This document shows positions 26,617 through 33,701 of a stretch of DNA of 39,133 bases, piece by piece. Under the pieces are notes generated by a model, which worked only from the letters and a program-made list of their open reading frames with translations, had not been told where the DNA came from and made no database searches. The stretch's first letter is position 1. Every line of letters begins with the position of its first letter. The translations under genes were made by a program, and so were the position numbers. The DNA is from an uncultured Cellvibrionales bacterium (GTDB taxonomy: Bacteria; Pseudomonadota; Gammaproteobacteria; Pseudomonadales; Dasaniaceae): the NCBI GenBank assembly GCA_913019905.1, contig CAJVZD010000043.1, forward strand, positions 1-39,133, read 5' to 3'.

Positions 26617-27756
26617 ATGATGTTCAACAATATATTAACTAAACCATTGCAAAGGGCTTTCTTGTTAAAGCTGACAGCAATCTTTTTTCTAACGATCGGG
26701 CATGTTCACGGCGCAGCCTATAAGCAGGTCGTGATTAACGAGTACGGGCCCCCAGATGTCTTGCAAGTCGTCAACCAAGCAAAGTTACCCGAACCCGGCT
26801 TAGGCGAAGTCAGGGTCAAAGTTTTAGCCGCCGGAGTCTCCTTTACCGACACGATGGTGCGCAAGGGGATTTATGTCGGTGTAGAGGCAGAATTCCCCTT
26901 TAGTCCTGGGTACGATCTGGTCGGTATAGTGGATAAATTAGGACCGGGAGTTGAGGGAATTACCGTAGGACAACGGGTCGCAGACTTAACCGTGTACGGT
27001 TCCTATACCGAATACGCGATTCGTCCGGCCAACTCGCTGGTGGCGGTACCTGACAATGTTGATCCGGTAGAAGCTGTCAGTCTCGTTTTGTCGTACACGA
27101 CTGCATATCAAATGTTACATCGTGTCGGTGACCTTAAAGCAGGGCAAACCGTATTAATACACGGTGCTAGCGGTGCGGTTGGGATGGCTTTAGCGCAGAT
27201 CGGCAAAGTCGCTGGATTAAAGATGTTTGGTACTGCTTCCACAGCCAAACAAGATTTTGTCGAAAATCTGGGTGTCTCTCCAATCGATTACAAAACCGAA
27301 AATTTTGTCGAAAAAGTAATGAGCGCGACCGAGAACCAAGGCGTCGACGTTGTATTTGACGCGGTCAGCATCGACAATTTTCAGCGCTCTTTTTCTACCC
27401 TAAAGCCCGGTGGAAAATTAATCACCTATGGTTTCTACTCGCAATCCTTAAGTTCTGAAGCTGGAGACTCATTTCAAATGGTCAAAGAATTTTTGAAATG
27501 GAAGTGGTTACAACTTCGCTGGAAATGGTTTTCAAGTGAAGGGCGGTCCGCAGATTTCTATTCAATAACGGATTTGAGAAAAAGTCATCCCGACTGGTTT
27601 CGAGAAGATCTTGAGGCACTATTTCAACTTCTAGCAAACAAAGAAATCTCACCCGAAATCTGGAAAACTTTTCCTCTTAGCGAAGCAGTACAAGCTCATC
27701 AGCTTCTGGAACAAGGGAAAGTACGCGGAAAAATCGTTTTAAGAGTTGCCGAGTAA
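26617..27756 (+). CDS. Zinc-independent MDR quinone oxidoreductase with N-terminal signal-like extension
   Basis: A protein of about 379 residues in the medium-chain dehydrogenase/reductase family, zeta-crystallin/quinone oxidoreductase branch: EYGPPDVLQV, SFTDTMVRKGIY, PGYDLVGIV, and the nucleotide-binding HGASGAVGMALAQIGK; the catalytic-zinc Cys/His set is not seen. Normal members begin at about the KQVVINEYG segment. Here some 35 residues precede it, with a hydrophobic stretch (LLKLTAIFFLTIGHVHGAAY) that looks like a signal peptide or anchor. This is odd for an enzyme needing NADPH. Start could be the GTG at 26611 or either of two ATGs at 26617/26620. It is downstream of the MarR gene. Confidence 0.85.
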   Translation: MMFNNILTKPLQRAFLLKLTAIFFLTIGHVHGAAYKQVVINEYGPPDVLQVVNQAKLPEPGLGEVRVKVLAAGVSFTDTMVRKGIYVGVEAEFPFSPGYDLVGIVDKLGPGVEGITVGQRVADLTVYGSYTEYAIRPANSLVAVPDNVDPVEAVSLVLSYTTAYQMLHRVGDLKAGQTVLIHGASGAVGMALAQIGKVAGLKMFGTASTAKQDFVENLGVSPIDYKTENFVEKVMSATENQGVDVVFDAVSIDNFQRSFSTLKPGGKLITYGFYSQSLSSEAGDSFQMVKEFLKWKWLQLRWKWFSSEGRSADFYSITDLRKSHPDWFREDLEALFQLLANKEISPEIWKTFPLSEAVQAHQLLEQGKVRGKIVLRVAE

Positions 27757-27854
27757 ATTGTCTAAGAATTTTTTAGGACAAATGATTAATACAAAATCGG
27801 CCCCTTGAAGACAGCCCATATAGAGTCACAAGAAATCTTATGAGCCGTCTAGAC

Positions 27855-27896
27855 GTGCCCAATCAGCTTACCAACGGTTCGCATCTGATTGGGCAC
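27855..27896. repeat. Perfect 12-bp inverted repeat
   Basis: GTGCCCAATCAG (27855-27866) and CTGATTGGGCAC (27885-27896) with an 18-base loop. The adjoining CGTCTAGACG (27846-27855) is a separate 10-bp palindrome. No T run follows. It could be a 3'-end hairpin of the quinone oxidoreductase transcript about 100 bases from its stop. Confidence 0.8.
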
Positions 27897-27986
27897 AGCC
27901 AAGCCATCACAAGATGATTTAGCAAATTGCTACCTTTCTCCTCTATTTACTAAACACCATTTGGCCTTAGTTAGTGAAACATCGAT

Positions 27987-28162
27987 TTAAGATGATTGAT
28001 CCTCTTGTAGGTCTGGTTTTAACCCGGCAACTTGAGCTTCATCGTCGCCATTCAATGCGGGGTTACCATCACAGTAATCCCGGCCTACAGAAAAAAGTCG
28101 TTTCCAGGCCTGCTCTAGTTGGGTAATACCTCTTGTCTTCCGCTTTGAGTGATTTCTTTCAT
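27987..28162 (-). pseudogene. Small gene with one-base frameshift (58 codons if repaired)
   Basis: On the minus strand an ATG at 28162 follows a very good ribosome site (gaggaac, 28164-28170). It opens MKEITQSGRQE, then stops after 15 codons. Shifting by one base at the G run of caagagg (about 28121) restores a continuous frame: GITQLEQAWKRLFSVGRD, then YCDGNPALNGDDEAQVAG and LKPDLQEDQSS to a TAA at 27987. Length is 176 bases, one short of 59 codons, exactly as expected for a single lost G. It may be a real decayed gene, a sequencing error in a G run, or a programmed shift. No family is recognised. Confidence 0.4.
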
Positions 28163-28300
28163 TGTTCCTCTATTCCTCCCGCCTCTCATGTAATTTCACT
28201 GCAATACCTCCAATTTACCTTAGACAGCTGAACAGAGGGAAAATAGAAGAGAGAAATCGACGATTTTTAGACAGAAATCAAAGTATTTGACCATGAGACT

Positions 28301-28320
28301 TATATGATCAGAATCATATA
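28301..28320. promoter_or_regulatory. Inverted repeat upstream of CBS gene, possible operator
   Basis: TATATGATcagaATCATATA is a perfect 8-bp inverted repeat with a 4-base centre, 65 bases before the CBS-gene start. The size fits a dimeric regulator site. Confidence 0.35.
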
Positions 28321-28384
28321 CACCTGATTTAACAAAGATCGATTCAATAAGCCCGATGGGCAATTTATAAAACAAGGAAAGACC

Positions 28385-28885
28385 ATGTTAACTGTTCTAG
28401 AATGCATGACCGAGAGCCCCTACACCTTAGGTCCGGACAATACTTTAAGTGATGCCCGCAATTCCATGCGCGAGCACAATATTCGGCATATCCCAATCGT
28501 GGATGATAATGCAGAACTAGTTGGGATCGTTTCTCAGCGCGACGTATTGGCCGCCGGGGATTCTTCGCTTGTTAATGACGAACAAAATCAAGGCGAATGC
28601 GACAAACGTATCGCCCTCTCTGCAATAATGACCACTTCGATACAAACGGCTGAAGAAAATGCCGATCTACGTGCCACTGCAATACGCCTGCAACGCAACA
28701 AACTGGGATGTTTACCCGTGGTAAGCAATGACAAATTAGTGGGCATTATTACCGACTCCGATTTTGTTTCAATCGCCATTAATTTAATGGAGCAGCTAGA
28801 AATGGTGGAACCGAATGAGTACGAAGATGACGACCTGGACAGAGAACTGGACGATGCAATGGGTTTAGATTACGATGATCTATAG
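28385..28885 (+). CDS. Tandem CBS-domain protein
   Basis: A 166-residue cytosolic protein made of one CBS pair (Bateman module): first CBS about 4-58 (MTESPYTLGPDNTLSDA, HIPIVDDNAELVGIVSQRDVL), second about 80-140 (IMTTSIQTAEENADL, LGCLPVVSNDKLVGIITDSDFV). It ends in a very acidic tail (about 145-166, EYEDDDLDRELDDAMG). CBS pairs bind adenosine nucleotides and act as energy or ligand sensors; no effector domain is attached. The ribosome site caaggaaag is well placed. It may work on a partner through the tail; that is inference. Confidence 0.9.
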   Translation: MLTVLECMTESPYTLGPDNTLSDARNSMREHNIRHIPIVDDNAELVGIVSQRDVLAAGDSSLVNDEQNQGECDKRIALSAIMTTSIQTAEENADLRATAIRLQRNKLGCLPVVSNDKLVGIITDSDFVSIAINLMEQLEMVEPNEYEDDDLDRELDDAMGLDYDDL

Positions 28886-28959
28886 CGAAAAATTCAGCTT
28901 GGGGTTATACGTTCAATTTTATACGCAATACAAGCCTGTCCTTATAATTCGGCTAGTTC

Positions 28960-29039
28960 GAACGTAAAGTTGGTTTGGAGGTAAAACTGGTTTGAACGTA
29001 AAGCTAGTTGATCGTAAAGCTAGTTGAACGTTAAAATTG
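28960..29039. repeat. 16-17-bp degenerate tandem repeat
   Basis: Units: gaacgtaaagttggttt (28960), ggaggtaaaactggttt (28977), gaacgtaaagctagtt (28994), gatcgtaaagctagtt (29010), gaacgttaaaattg (29026). It lies just before the Fe/2OG enzyme gene, so the true start of that gene is likely downstream of it. Confidence 0.85.
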
Positions 29040-29071
29040 TTATACCTCCATCATCAGCCAGAGGACAGAGT

Positions 29072-29902
29072 TTGAGCAATCACGACAAGGACGCACGACA
29101 TATCGTGAATATCGAATTGTATCCGATTCACGATAAAGAAGATCCTGTACGGCAAGCGTTGATCGCGAAGTGTAAAGCCGATCTGCAAGAAAACTTATTC
29201 TGTGTAATCCCCGATTTTATTCAGCCCGAAGCACTGCAGTTGATGAAAAGCGAAGCCCTCATGTTACGGTCTCAGGCGCACGACAACATTTCCAAACGAA
29301 ATTGTTATCTGCAACGATCTATCGATCCCTCTCTACCAACAGACCACGCAAGAAATCATCAGAATGAGGCAAGTACCCGCATGGTTTCTTACAATCTATT
29401 ACCAAAAAATTCTCCGCTAAAATCTTTCTATCACTCTCCAGCGGTACGCGAAATGGTTGCGGAAATTGTTGGCGACAGTCCTCTTTTCGACAACGAAGAT
29501 CTCTATCAGCCGGCAAATTATGTGTGTTACGACAACGGTGATCAATCATCATGGCATTTCGATTCTGTTAATGCTTTCACGATGACATTAATGGTACAAC
29601 CGGCCGACAACGGGGGAGAATTCGAAATATCGCCGAACACTCGTACCGATGCCAATCAAAACTACGACCATGTTGCCGATGTACTCAAAGGAAATCGAGA
29701 CGACACCATTGTATCCGTGGGTCGGGAACCTGGGGCTTTGTGTTTGTTTCGTGGCTGTAATTCACTGCACCGAGTTTCACCCGTTGTCGGAGATACCATG
29801 CGGATTATGGGCGTATTTGTTTATGAGACCGAAAAAGGTGTCATTGGCGATCCGGAAGTCAATGAAACAATTTACGGTGTGAATTCTGCAGCGAGTATTT
29901 AA
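29072..29902 (+). CDS. BesD/HalD-like Fe(II)/2-oxoglutarate enzyme with HxD facial triad
   Basis: A 276-residue protein. I place the start at the TTG at 29072, after gaggac; the frame is open back to 29024, but that part lies inside a tandem repeat. The fold signature is that of the BesD/HalD group, which chlorinates or hydroxylates free amino acids: SSWHFDSVNAFTMTLMVQ, GGEFEISPNTR, LCLFRGCNSLHRVSPVVGD. Iron ligands are H162-x-D164 and H233. Chlorinating members replace the Asp by Gly to make room for chloride; here Asp is kept, so hydroxylation is expected. The substrate is unknown. No other biosynthetic genes are adjacent. Confidence 0.8.
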   Translation: MSNHDKDARHIVNIELYPIHDKEDPVRQALIAKCKADLQENLFCVIPDFIQPEALQLMKSEALMLRSQAHDNISKRNCYLQRSIDPSLPTDHARNHQNEASTRMVSYNLLPKNSPLKSFYHSPAVREMVAEIVGDSPLFDNEDLYQPANYVCYDNGDQSSWHFDSVNAFTMTLMVQPADNGGEFEISPNTRTDANQNYDHVADVLKGNRDDTIVSVGREPGALCLFRGCNSLHRVSPVVGDTMRIMGVFVYETEKGVIGDPEVNETIYGVNSAASI

Positions 29903-30381
29903 AACCACCAATCAGACTCGCAAACACAGCCATGAAAAACATCAATGCCTGAACTTCCATAGATATTGGCGGAATTCTTTTGTCGGTTTGGACTTTCCTT
30001 ACATTACTAGAGCCTTTCTTTCCGTCGAGTCAATACCCTCATTAATTAGCGTCCATCCAGAAACTCGTCCTGTGATTCCCAGGCTAATTCAGTCGTCTTG
30101 AACGAGCCCCCTACTCTGCTTATCATCGATCTCTGCAAAACTGAACTGCCTGCTCTGCCTAAAATCGTTGGAAAAAAGGTTGTCGAATTGGAATCTCGAA
30201 TCTACTATGATTAGAGCGTAGTAATTAGGCAGTTATATGGTGCTTATTAGACGGTTATACGGACATGGTTAAACTGTAGGCCGGTGATAATCAATCTGCT
30301 TTTTCTCGCAAAATAGACGACGGAAAATACCGTCACGCTCACCCACGAATTTTCTAATGACAAGAAGGAAATACCCATATC
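29903..30381. other. Intergenic region upstream of the glutathione peroxidase
   Basis: A 479-base gap. It contains an imperfect direct repeat (attaggcagttatatgg at 30224 and attagacggttatacgg at 30246, period 22) about 120-160 bases before the peroxidase start, possibly part of its control region. No gene is visible. Confidence 0.5.
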
Positions 30382-30849
30382 ATGAACATCAATGAACTAG
30401 AAATGGAGTCGATTACTGGCGAAATGATCAGCTTTTCGGAGTATCGAGATCAAGCATTATTGATCGTGAATTTAGCTAGCCAATGAGGACTCACTCCACA
30501 GTACGCAGGTCTGTGTACATTAAATGAAAGAAACGATCTCACCGTATTAGGATTTCCTTGCAATCAGTTTGGCGCCCAAGAGCCAGGAACCAACGAAGAA
30601 ATTCTGGAGTTCGCCAAGTCAAAATTTAACGTAAACTTCCCTCTGTTTTCAAAAATAGAAGTTAACGGTGATGCAGCAGCGCCTCTTTATCAGTGGTTGA
30701 AGCAAGAACAACCGGAAGCCGATGGCAAAGAAGATATTACGTGGAACTTTGCCAAATTTTTGATCAATGTTGATGGCAAGGTCGTTAAACGTTATGGTCC
30801 GAAAACCACACCTGAAGAAGTGGCGGAGTCCTTGAGCGAATATTTATAA
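30382..30849 (+). CDS. Glutathione peroxidase, candidate selenoprotein (in-frame TGA at catalytic position)
   Basis: A 155-residue thioredoxin-fold peroxidase reading through a single TGA at 30484-30486 (codon 35). Around it: IVNLASQ-TGA-GLTPQYAGL, where all relatives have Cys or selenocysteine. The rest of the catalytic set is intact: Q62 in GFPCNQFG, W121-N122 in ITWNFAKFL, and the family's GAQEPGTNEEI and DGKVVKRYGP segments follow to a TAA. It should reduce H2O2 or lipid hydroperoxides with glutathione or thioredoxin. A SECIS-like hairpin starts 14 bases after the TGA. Three residues are missing between the active site and the Q62 block compared with common relatives. A caagaaggaa ribosome site lies somewhat far upstream. 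No sel genes are in the window. The alternative is a Cys-to-stop pseudogene. Confidence 0.85.
30501..30518 (+). promoter_or_regulatory. Putative bacterial SECIS hairpin
   Basis: GTACGCA (30501-30507), loop GGTC (30508-30511), TGTGTAC (30512-30518): seven pairs including one G-U. The apical GCAGGUCUG sequence equals that of the E. coli fdhF SECIS, whose GGUC loop is bound by SelB. It begins 14 bases after the TGA, in the usual window. The bulged U of fdhF is not obvious here. Confidence 0.75.
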
Positions 30850-31164
30850 AGCTAAATATTTTTGGAACGCCAGAGTCGACCCGTGCTCCTCGCCGCCGCG
30901 GTCGACCGTGTTTGCCCGAAGTCACTGAGCCTCTGCAGACAAGCTCACTGTCTTTCTGAAACGACAATTTTTAAAGAGTAAGTTGGCTGGGTGTTTTCTA
31001 TTACCATCACCTTTCTATCATTTGCGTCGTCGTTTTCTTAACATCTTATGAAGCTCTTGGAGTTCATTAATTCGGTCAGGGCGACGAGCGCAGCTAAAGA
31101 TCGAAAGAGCTCGCGATATGCAACTCGTTTCGCACACGGTTCTTAACCCTCCGATTAACCAACA
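30850..31164. other. Intergenic region with GC-rich patch
   Basis: A 315-base gap between the peroxidase and the convergent fusion gene. A GC-rich patch carries GTCGACC (30875-30881) and GGTCGAC (30900-30906), a 7-bp inverted repeat with an 18-base loop that may mark the 3' end of the peroxidase transcript. No T run, no gene. Confidence 0.5.
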
Positions 31165-32280
31165 CTAATTATGTGAACGGCCTGAAGTATCGTCAGAAAA
31201 ATTTAAGTAATGTCGATAGTTTTTTAGGTAAATCGACTCACCCATTACTGCTATTTGGCGCTCCATAAAGGCCCGTAATAAGCCTTCCATCGTTTTATCA
31301 TTCATAACGGCTGCAAATGCTTCAATACTCGAAAGCGTCTTTGGTTTGGATACTTTCCGCAGTAGATAATCCGAAACCTTATCCGGACTGAGCTCCACCC
31401 GGGGCAGCACCTGAAGCCACGAATTCAGATGCAGAATCTTTTTCGCTTTGCGCCAAGTGGCATCGATGAGAATAAGGGTAGCGCTGTCTTCCGCGCTTTG
31501 CTCACATTCCTGTTGCAACTTTCCTCCAGGAAACATGAGAGCTAGATTTGGCAAACGAAGGGGAGAGAAAATCTCCCCTTCCTTAACAAGTACCGCTGGA
31601 TAACGCTGCTTGATCAACGATACCGTCGATAAGGTACGTTTTCGTTCCGTTGGGTGACGTAAAATAATTACTGGCGGCGCATCCAAAACGGCGTCAATCG
31701 TACCGCAGCCACACACTCGCGTCGGTAAACCACAGCCAAAACAAGAACGACTATCGCTGATGGCGTGATGATAGATCGGTGTACGTTTTACTTTACTGTC
31801 TCCTAAGTGCAATCGTATACCCGTCAACTTTCCCCGATCGTCTGTGTGCACTTCGACCTCCCGCTGTGACAAACCGTTTCGTCGCTTGGTCGCATCGATC
31901 ACGGGAAGTAGGTAGCGTTTATCACCCGATTGAATCGCTTTACCTGCCACCAATAGTACATGGCCGGTATCGCCCGATTTCGGTAGCCGTTCTTTACGCC
32001 ACGCCAAGACATTGCCCCGCTCAAGTCGGTCTACATGATTACTGCCAATTTCTTGTAATATGGAATAGTAGTGAACGGCTTTGGGGCGATCTAGCTGATA
32101 GGGTGTCGATTTACCTAAGGCATTGAATAAGAGTGTCATAAAGCCCGAGCAGTCACAGGCAATAGTGGTCGAATTTCGAAAGCACTTCCTCGAAAATTTT
32201 CTTTCCGGCAAAGCCAGCCACATATCTAGAGTTTGGTTCAGACTCAAGACTATTTTCCTTTTTTTTGTCGCCGAGCTCAC
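31165..32280 (-). CDS. Fusion: NlpC/P60-like domain + DTW-domain tRNA aminocarboxypropyltransferase
   Basis: A 371-residue protein with two parts. Residues about 10-140 look like a C40 (NlpC/P60) peptidase: C44 in ACDCSGFM, H107 in GDTGHVLLVAG and D129 in VIDATKR as a possible triad. Residues about 175-350 are a DTW domain as in TapT/YfiP, which puts the acp group on a tRNA uridine: zinc-type Cys C180, C183, C190, C192; ILRHPTERKRTLST (SAM side); IDATWRKAKK with the D-x-T-W motif (273-276); and VSKPKTLSSIEA. There is no signal peptide, so the peptidase-like part is cytoplasmic, which is odd. The ATG overlaps the WS/DGAT stop by 4 bases, implying translational coupling. Confidence 0.8.
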   Translation of the reverse strand: MSSATKKRKIVLSLNQTLDMWLALPERKFSRKCFRNSTTIACDCSGFMTLLFNALGKSTPYQLDRPKAVHYYSILQEIGSNHVDRLERGNVLAWRKERLPKSGDTGHVLLVAGKAIQSGDKRYLLPVIDATKRRNGLSQREVEVHTDDRGKLTGIRLHLGDSKVKRTPIYHHAISDSRSCFGCGLPTRVCGCGTIDAVLDAPPVIILRHPTERKRTLSTVSLIKQRYPAVLVKEGEIFSPLRLPNLALMFPGGKLQQECEQSAEDSATLILIDATWRKAKKILHLNSWLQVLPRVELSPDKVSDYLLRKVSKPKTLSSIEAFAAVMNDKTMEGLLRAFMERQIAVMGESIYLKNYRHYLNFSDDTSGRSHN

Positions 32281-33701
32281 CTTGAACCTTCCGTTAGCTT
32301 TTGAGACTCGACAAAAAGTTCATCAAAAGCATTCCGAATACAATCTTCATAGGCACTCGGATCAGGCAGTAGACGACGACATCCGCTAAACGAAATTGAC
32401 ATCATATCGTTAGCATTACTAACGATATGAAACAGTCCCATATTATCCCTGACTGGTCCCAGCCCTATCGGAACGGCCAACTTGGCACCTTTTAGAAACA
32501 GGGGTTGCTGGGGCCCTGGTACGTTCGAAACCATCGTGTGAAAAGGCACCGGCATGTCGGCCATTTCAGAAGCCCACGCCATAGTTCTGATCCCTTCTGC
32601 CAATAATCCCGGAGGAACACTGTCACTGATATCCATGATCGTACCGCTACCCAATGCATTAATCTGTTTTTTTCCCGATACAGCATAACGATGAACGGCA
32701 CGCAGGCGCGCTATAGGATCCACCACGTTGGTGGCTAGGCCCACTTTCATGGTAGCGATGCGGTTGCCACCGGATGCGTCGTCACCGGCGCCGCGCAAGC
32801 TGATCGGAACGCCGCTAGCCAAAGAGTTTACCGGTAGTTGCCTCGCCTGCAGTAGGTACTTACGTATCCCTCCGCCCACGCAGGAAAGAGCAATGTCGTT
32901 GAGAGTGACGCGGCGTACGGCGCGCTTTATTGACAGCACTTTTTCTGTCTTTAACAATACCGTGCCAGTGTTCCTGCCAGCGCGAACGGGACGATTAAAG
33001 CGACTGCCTCCATCATGGATGCGCGGAAGATCACTAAACTCCCGTCGAGCCGCCCGAGCGCGCGCGAATCCAGGCAATAGGTTGCTCATTGTTTCCGCCA
33101 GTTTCAGTTGACGACCTATTTGGTTAGTATTGAATCGCCGCCACAGCTCAAACTGACTGGGGCCGCCCGTCTTTTTTCTGCGGACAGGGTCAAGCGCCGC
33201 GCTCTCGAGGTGTAAGGCATTGATTAATGCAGCCATCGAAATACCATCGATAGCCGCGTGATGAATTTTCAGTACCAGCACCTGACAGTGTTCTGGTAAA
33301 TCTGGTAGCCCCTGCAGATCGTGAATCAGGTGTATGTGCCAGAGCGGCCGACTGAGATCCATGGATTGTTCATGCAATTTTGCCAGTGTTTGTTGTAAGC
33401 TGCTCCACCCGGCCTTCCCTCCTACGCCCAGAGTAGACTCGCTAATATGCCTCTGCCAGTCAATTCTGGTCGCATCGAGCCAGTAGGGAGTATCCATTCC
33501 CATCGGTATCTGCCGTAACTTGCGCTGTATCAAGGGAAAATTCTGCAGTCGATTCTGGCATAAGGCCAATACCTCCCGGCGGGAAAAAGCCTCGCGACCG
33601 TCTTCGCCCGTGTCGTATACCAGCGCGGCGCAAATGTGCATAGGCGTGCGATCACTGTTCTGGTGAATAAATGCGGCGTCTAGACCAGAAAGTTGTTCCA
33701 T
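32277..33701 (-). CDS. Wax-ester synthase / acyl-CoA:diacylglycerol acyltransferase (WS/DGAT)
   Basis: A 474-residue enzyme that joins acyl-CoA to fatty alcohols or diacylglycerol, making storage lipid at the membrane. The catalytic motif HHAAIDG is at 147-153 (H148 as base). Other landmarks are the N-terminal LSGLDAAFIH, the PLWHIHLIHDL segment before the motif, and VSNVPGPQQPLFLKGAK near the C-terminus. Length is normal. It is the first gene of a two-gene unit with the NlpC/P60-DTW fusion, sharing ATGA (32277-32280). With CYP153 and acyl-CoA dehydrogenase it suggests use and storage of long-chain lipids. Confidence 0.93.
   Translation of the reverse strand: MEQLSGLDAAFIHQNSDRTPMHICAALVYDTGEDGREAFSRREVLALCQNRLQNFPLIQRKLRQIPMGMDTPYWLDATRIDWQRHISESTLGVGGKAGWSSLQQTLAKLHEQSMDLSRPLWHIHLIHDLQGLPDLPEHCQVLVLKIHHAAIDGISMAALINALHLESAALDPVRRKKTGGPSQFELWRRFNTNQIGRQLKLAETMSNLLPGFARARAARREFSDLPRIHDGGSRFNRPVRAGRNTGTVLLKTEKVLSIKRAVRRVTLNDIALSCVGGGIRKYLLQARQLPVNSLASGVPISLRGAGDDASGGNRIATMKVGLATNVVDPIARLRAVHRYAVSGKKQINALGSGTIMDISDSVPPGLLAEGIRTMAWASEMADMPVPFHTMVSNVPGPQQPLFLKGAKLAVPIGLGPVRDNMGLFHIVSNANDMMSISFSGCRRLLPDPSAYEDCIRNAFDELFVESQKLTEGSR

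Larger units (their letters stand above)
27757..28384. other. Intergenic region with inverted repeats and a broken small gene
   Basis: A 628-base gap. It holds a 12-bp inverted repeat (27855-27896), a frameshifted minus-strand small gene (27987-28162) and an 8-bp inverted repeat (28301-28320) before the CBS gene, each listed separately. The remainder shows nothing clear. Confidence 0.6.

Noticed and set aside
29024..29071. Earlier TTG start of the Fe/2OG enzyme
   Set aside because: It lies in a tandem repeat; a better ribosome site precedes 29072.
30382..30486. Peroxidase as a pseudogene ended by TGA
   Set aside because: The frame after the TGA is fully conserved in motif content, the TGA sits at the one position used by Sec, and an fdhF-like hairpin follows at the right distance. 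Kept only as the stated alternative.
30865..30930. GC-rich patch as a tRNA-Sec or other RNA gene
   Set aside because: No acceptor stem, anticodon arm or T-arm sequence can be made from it.
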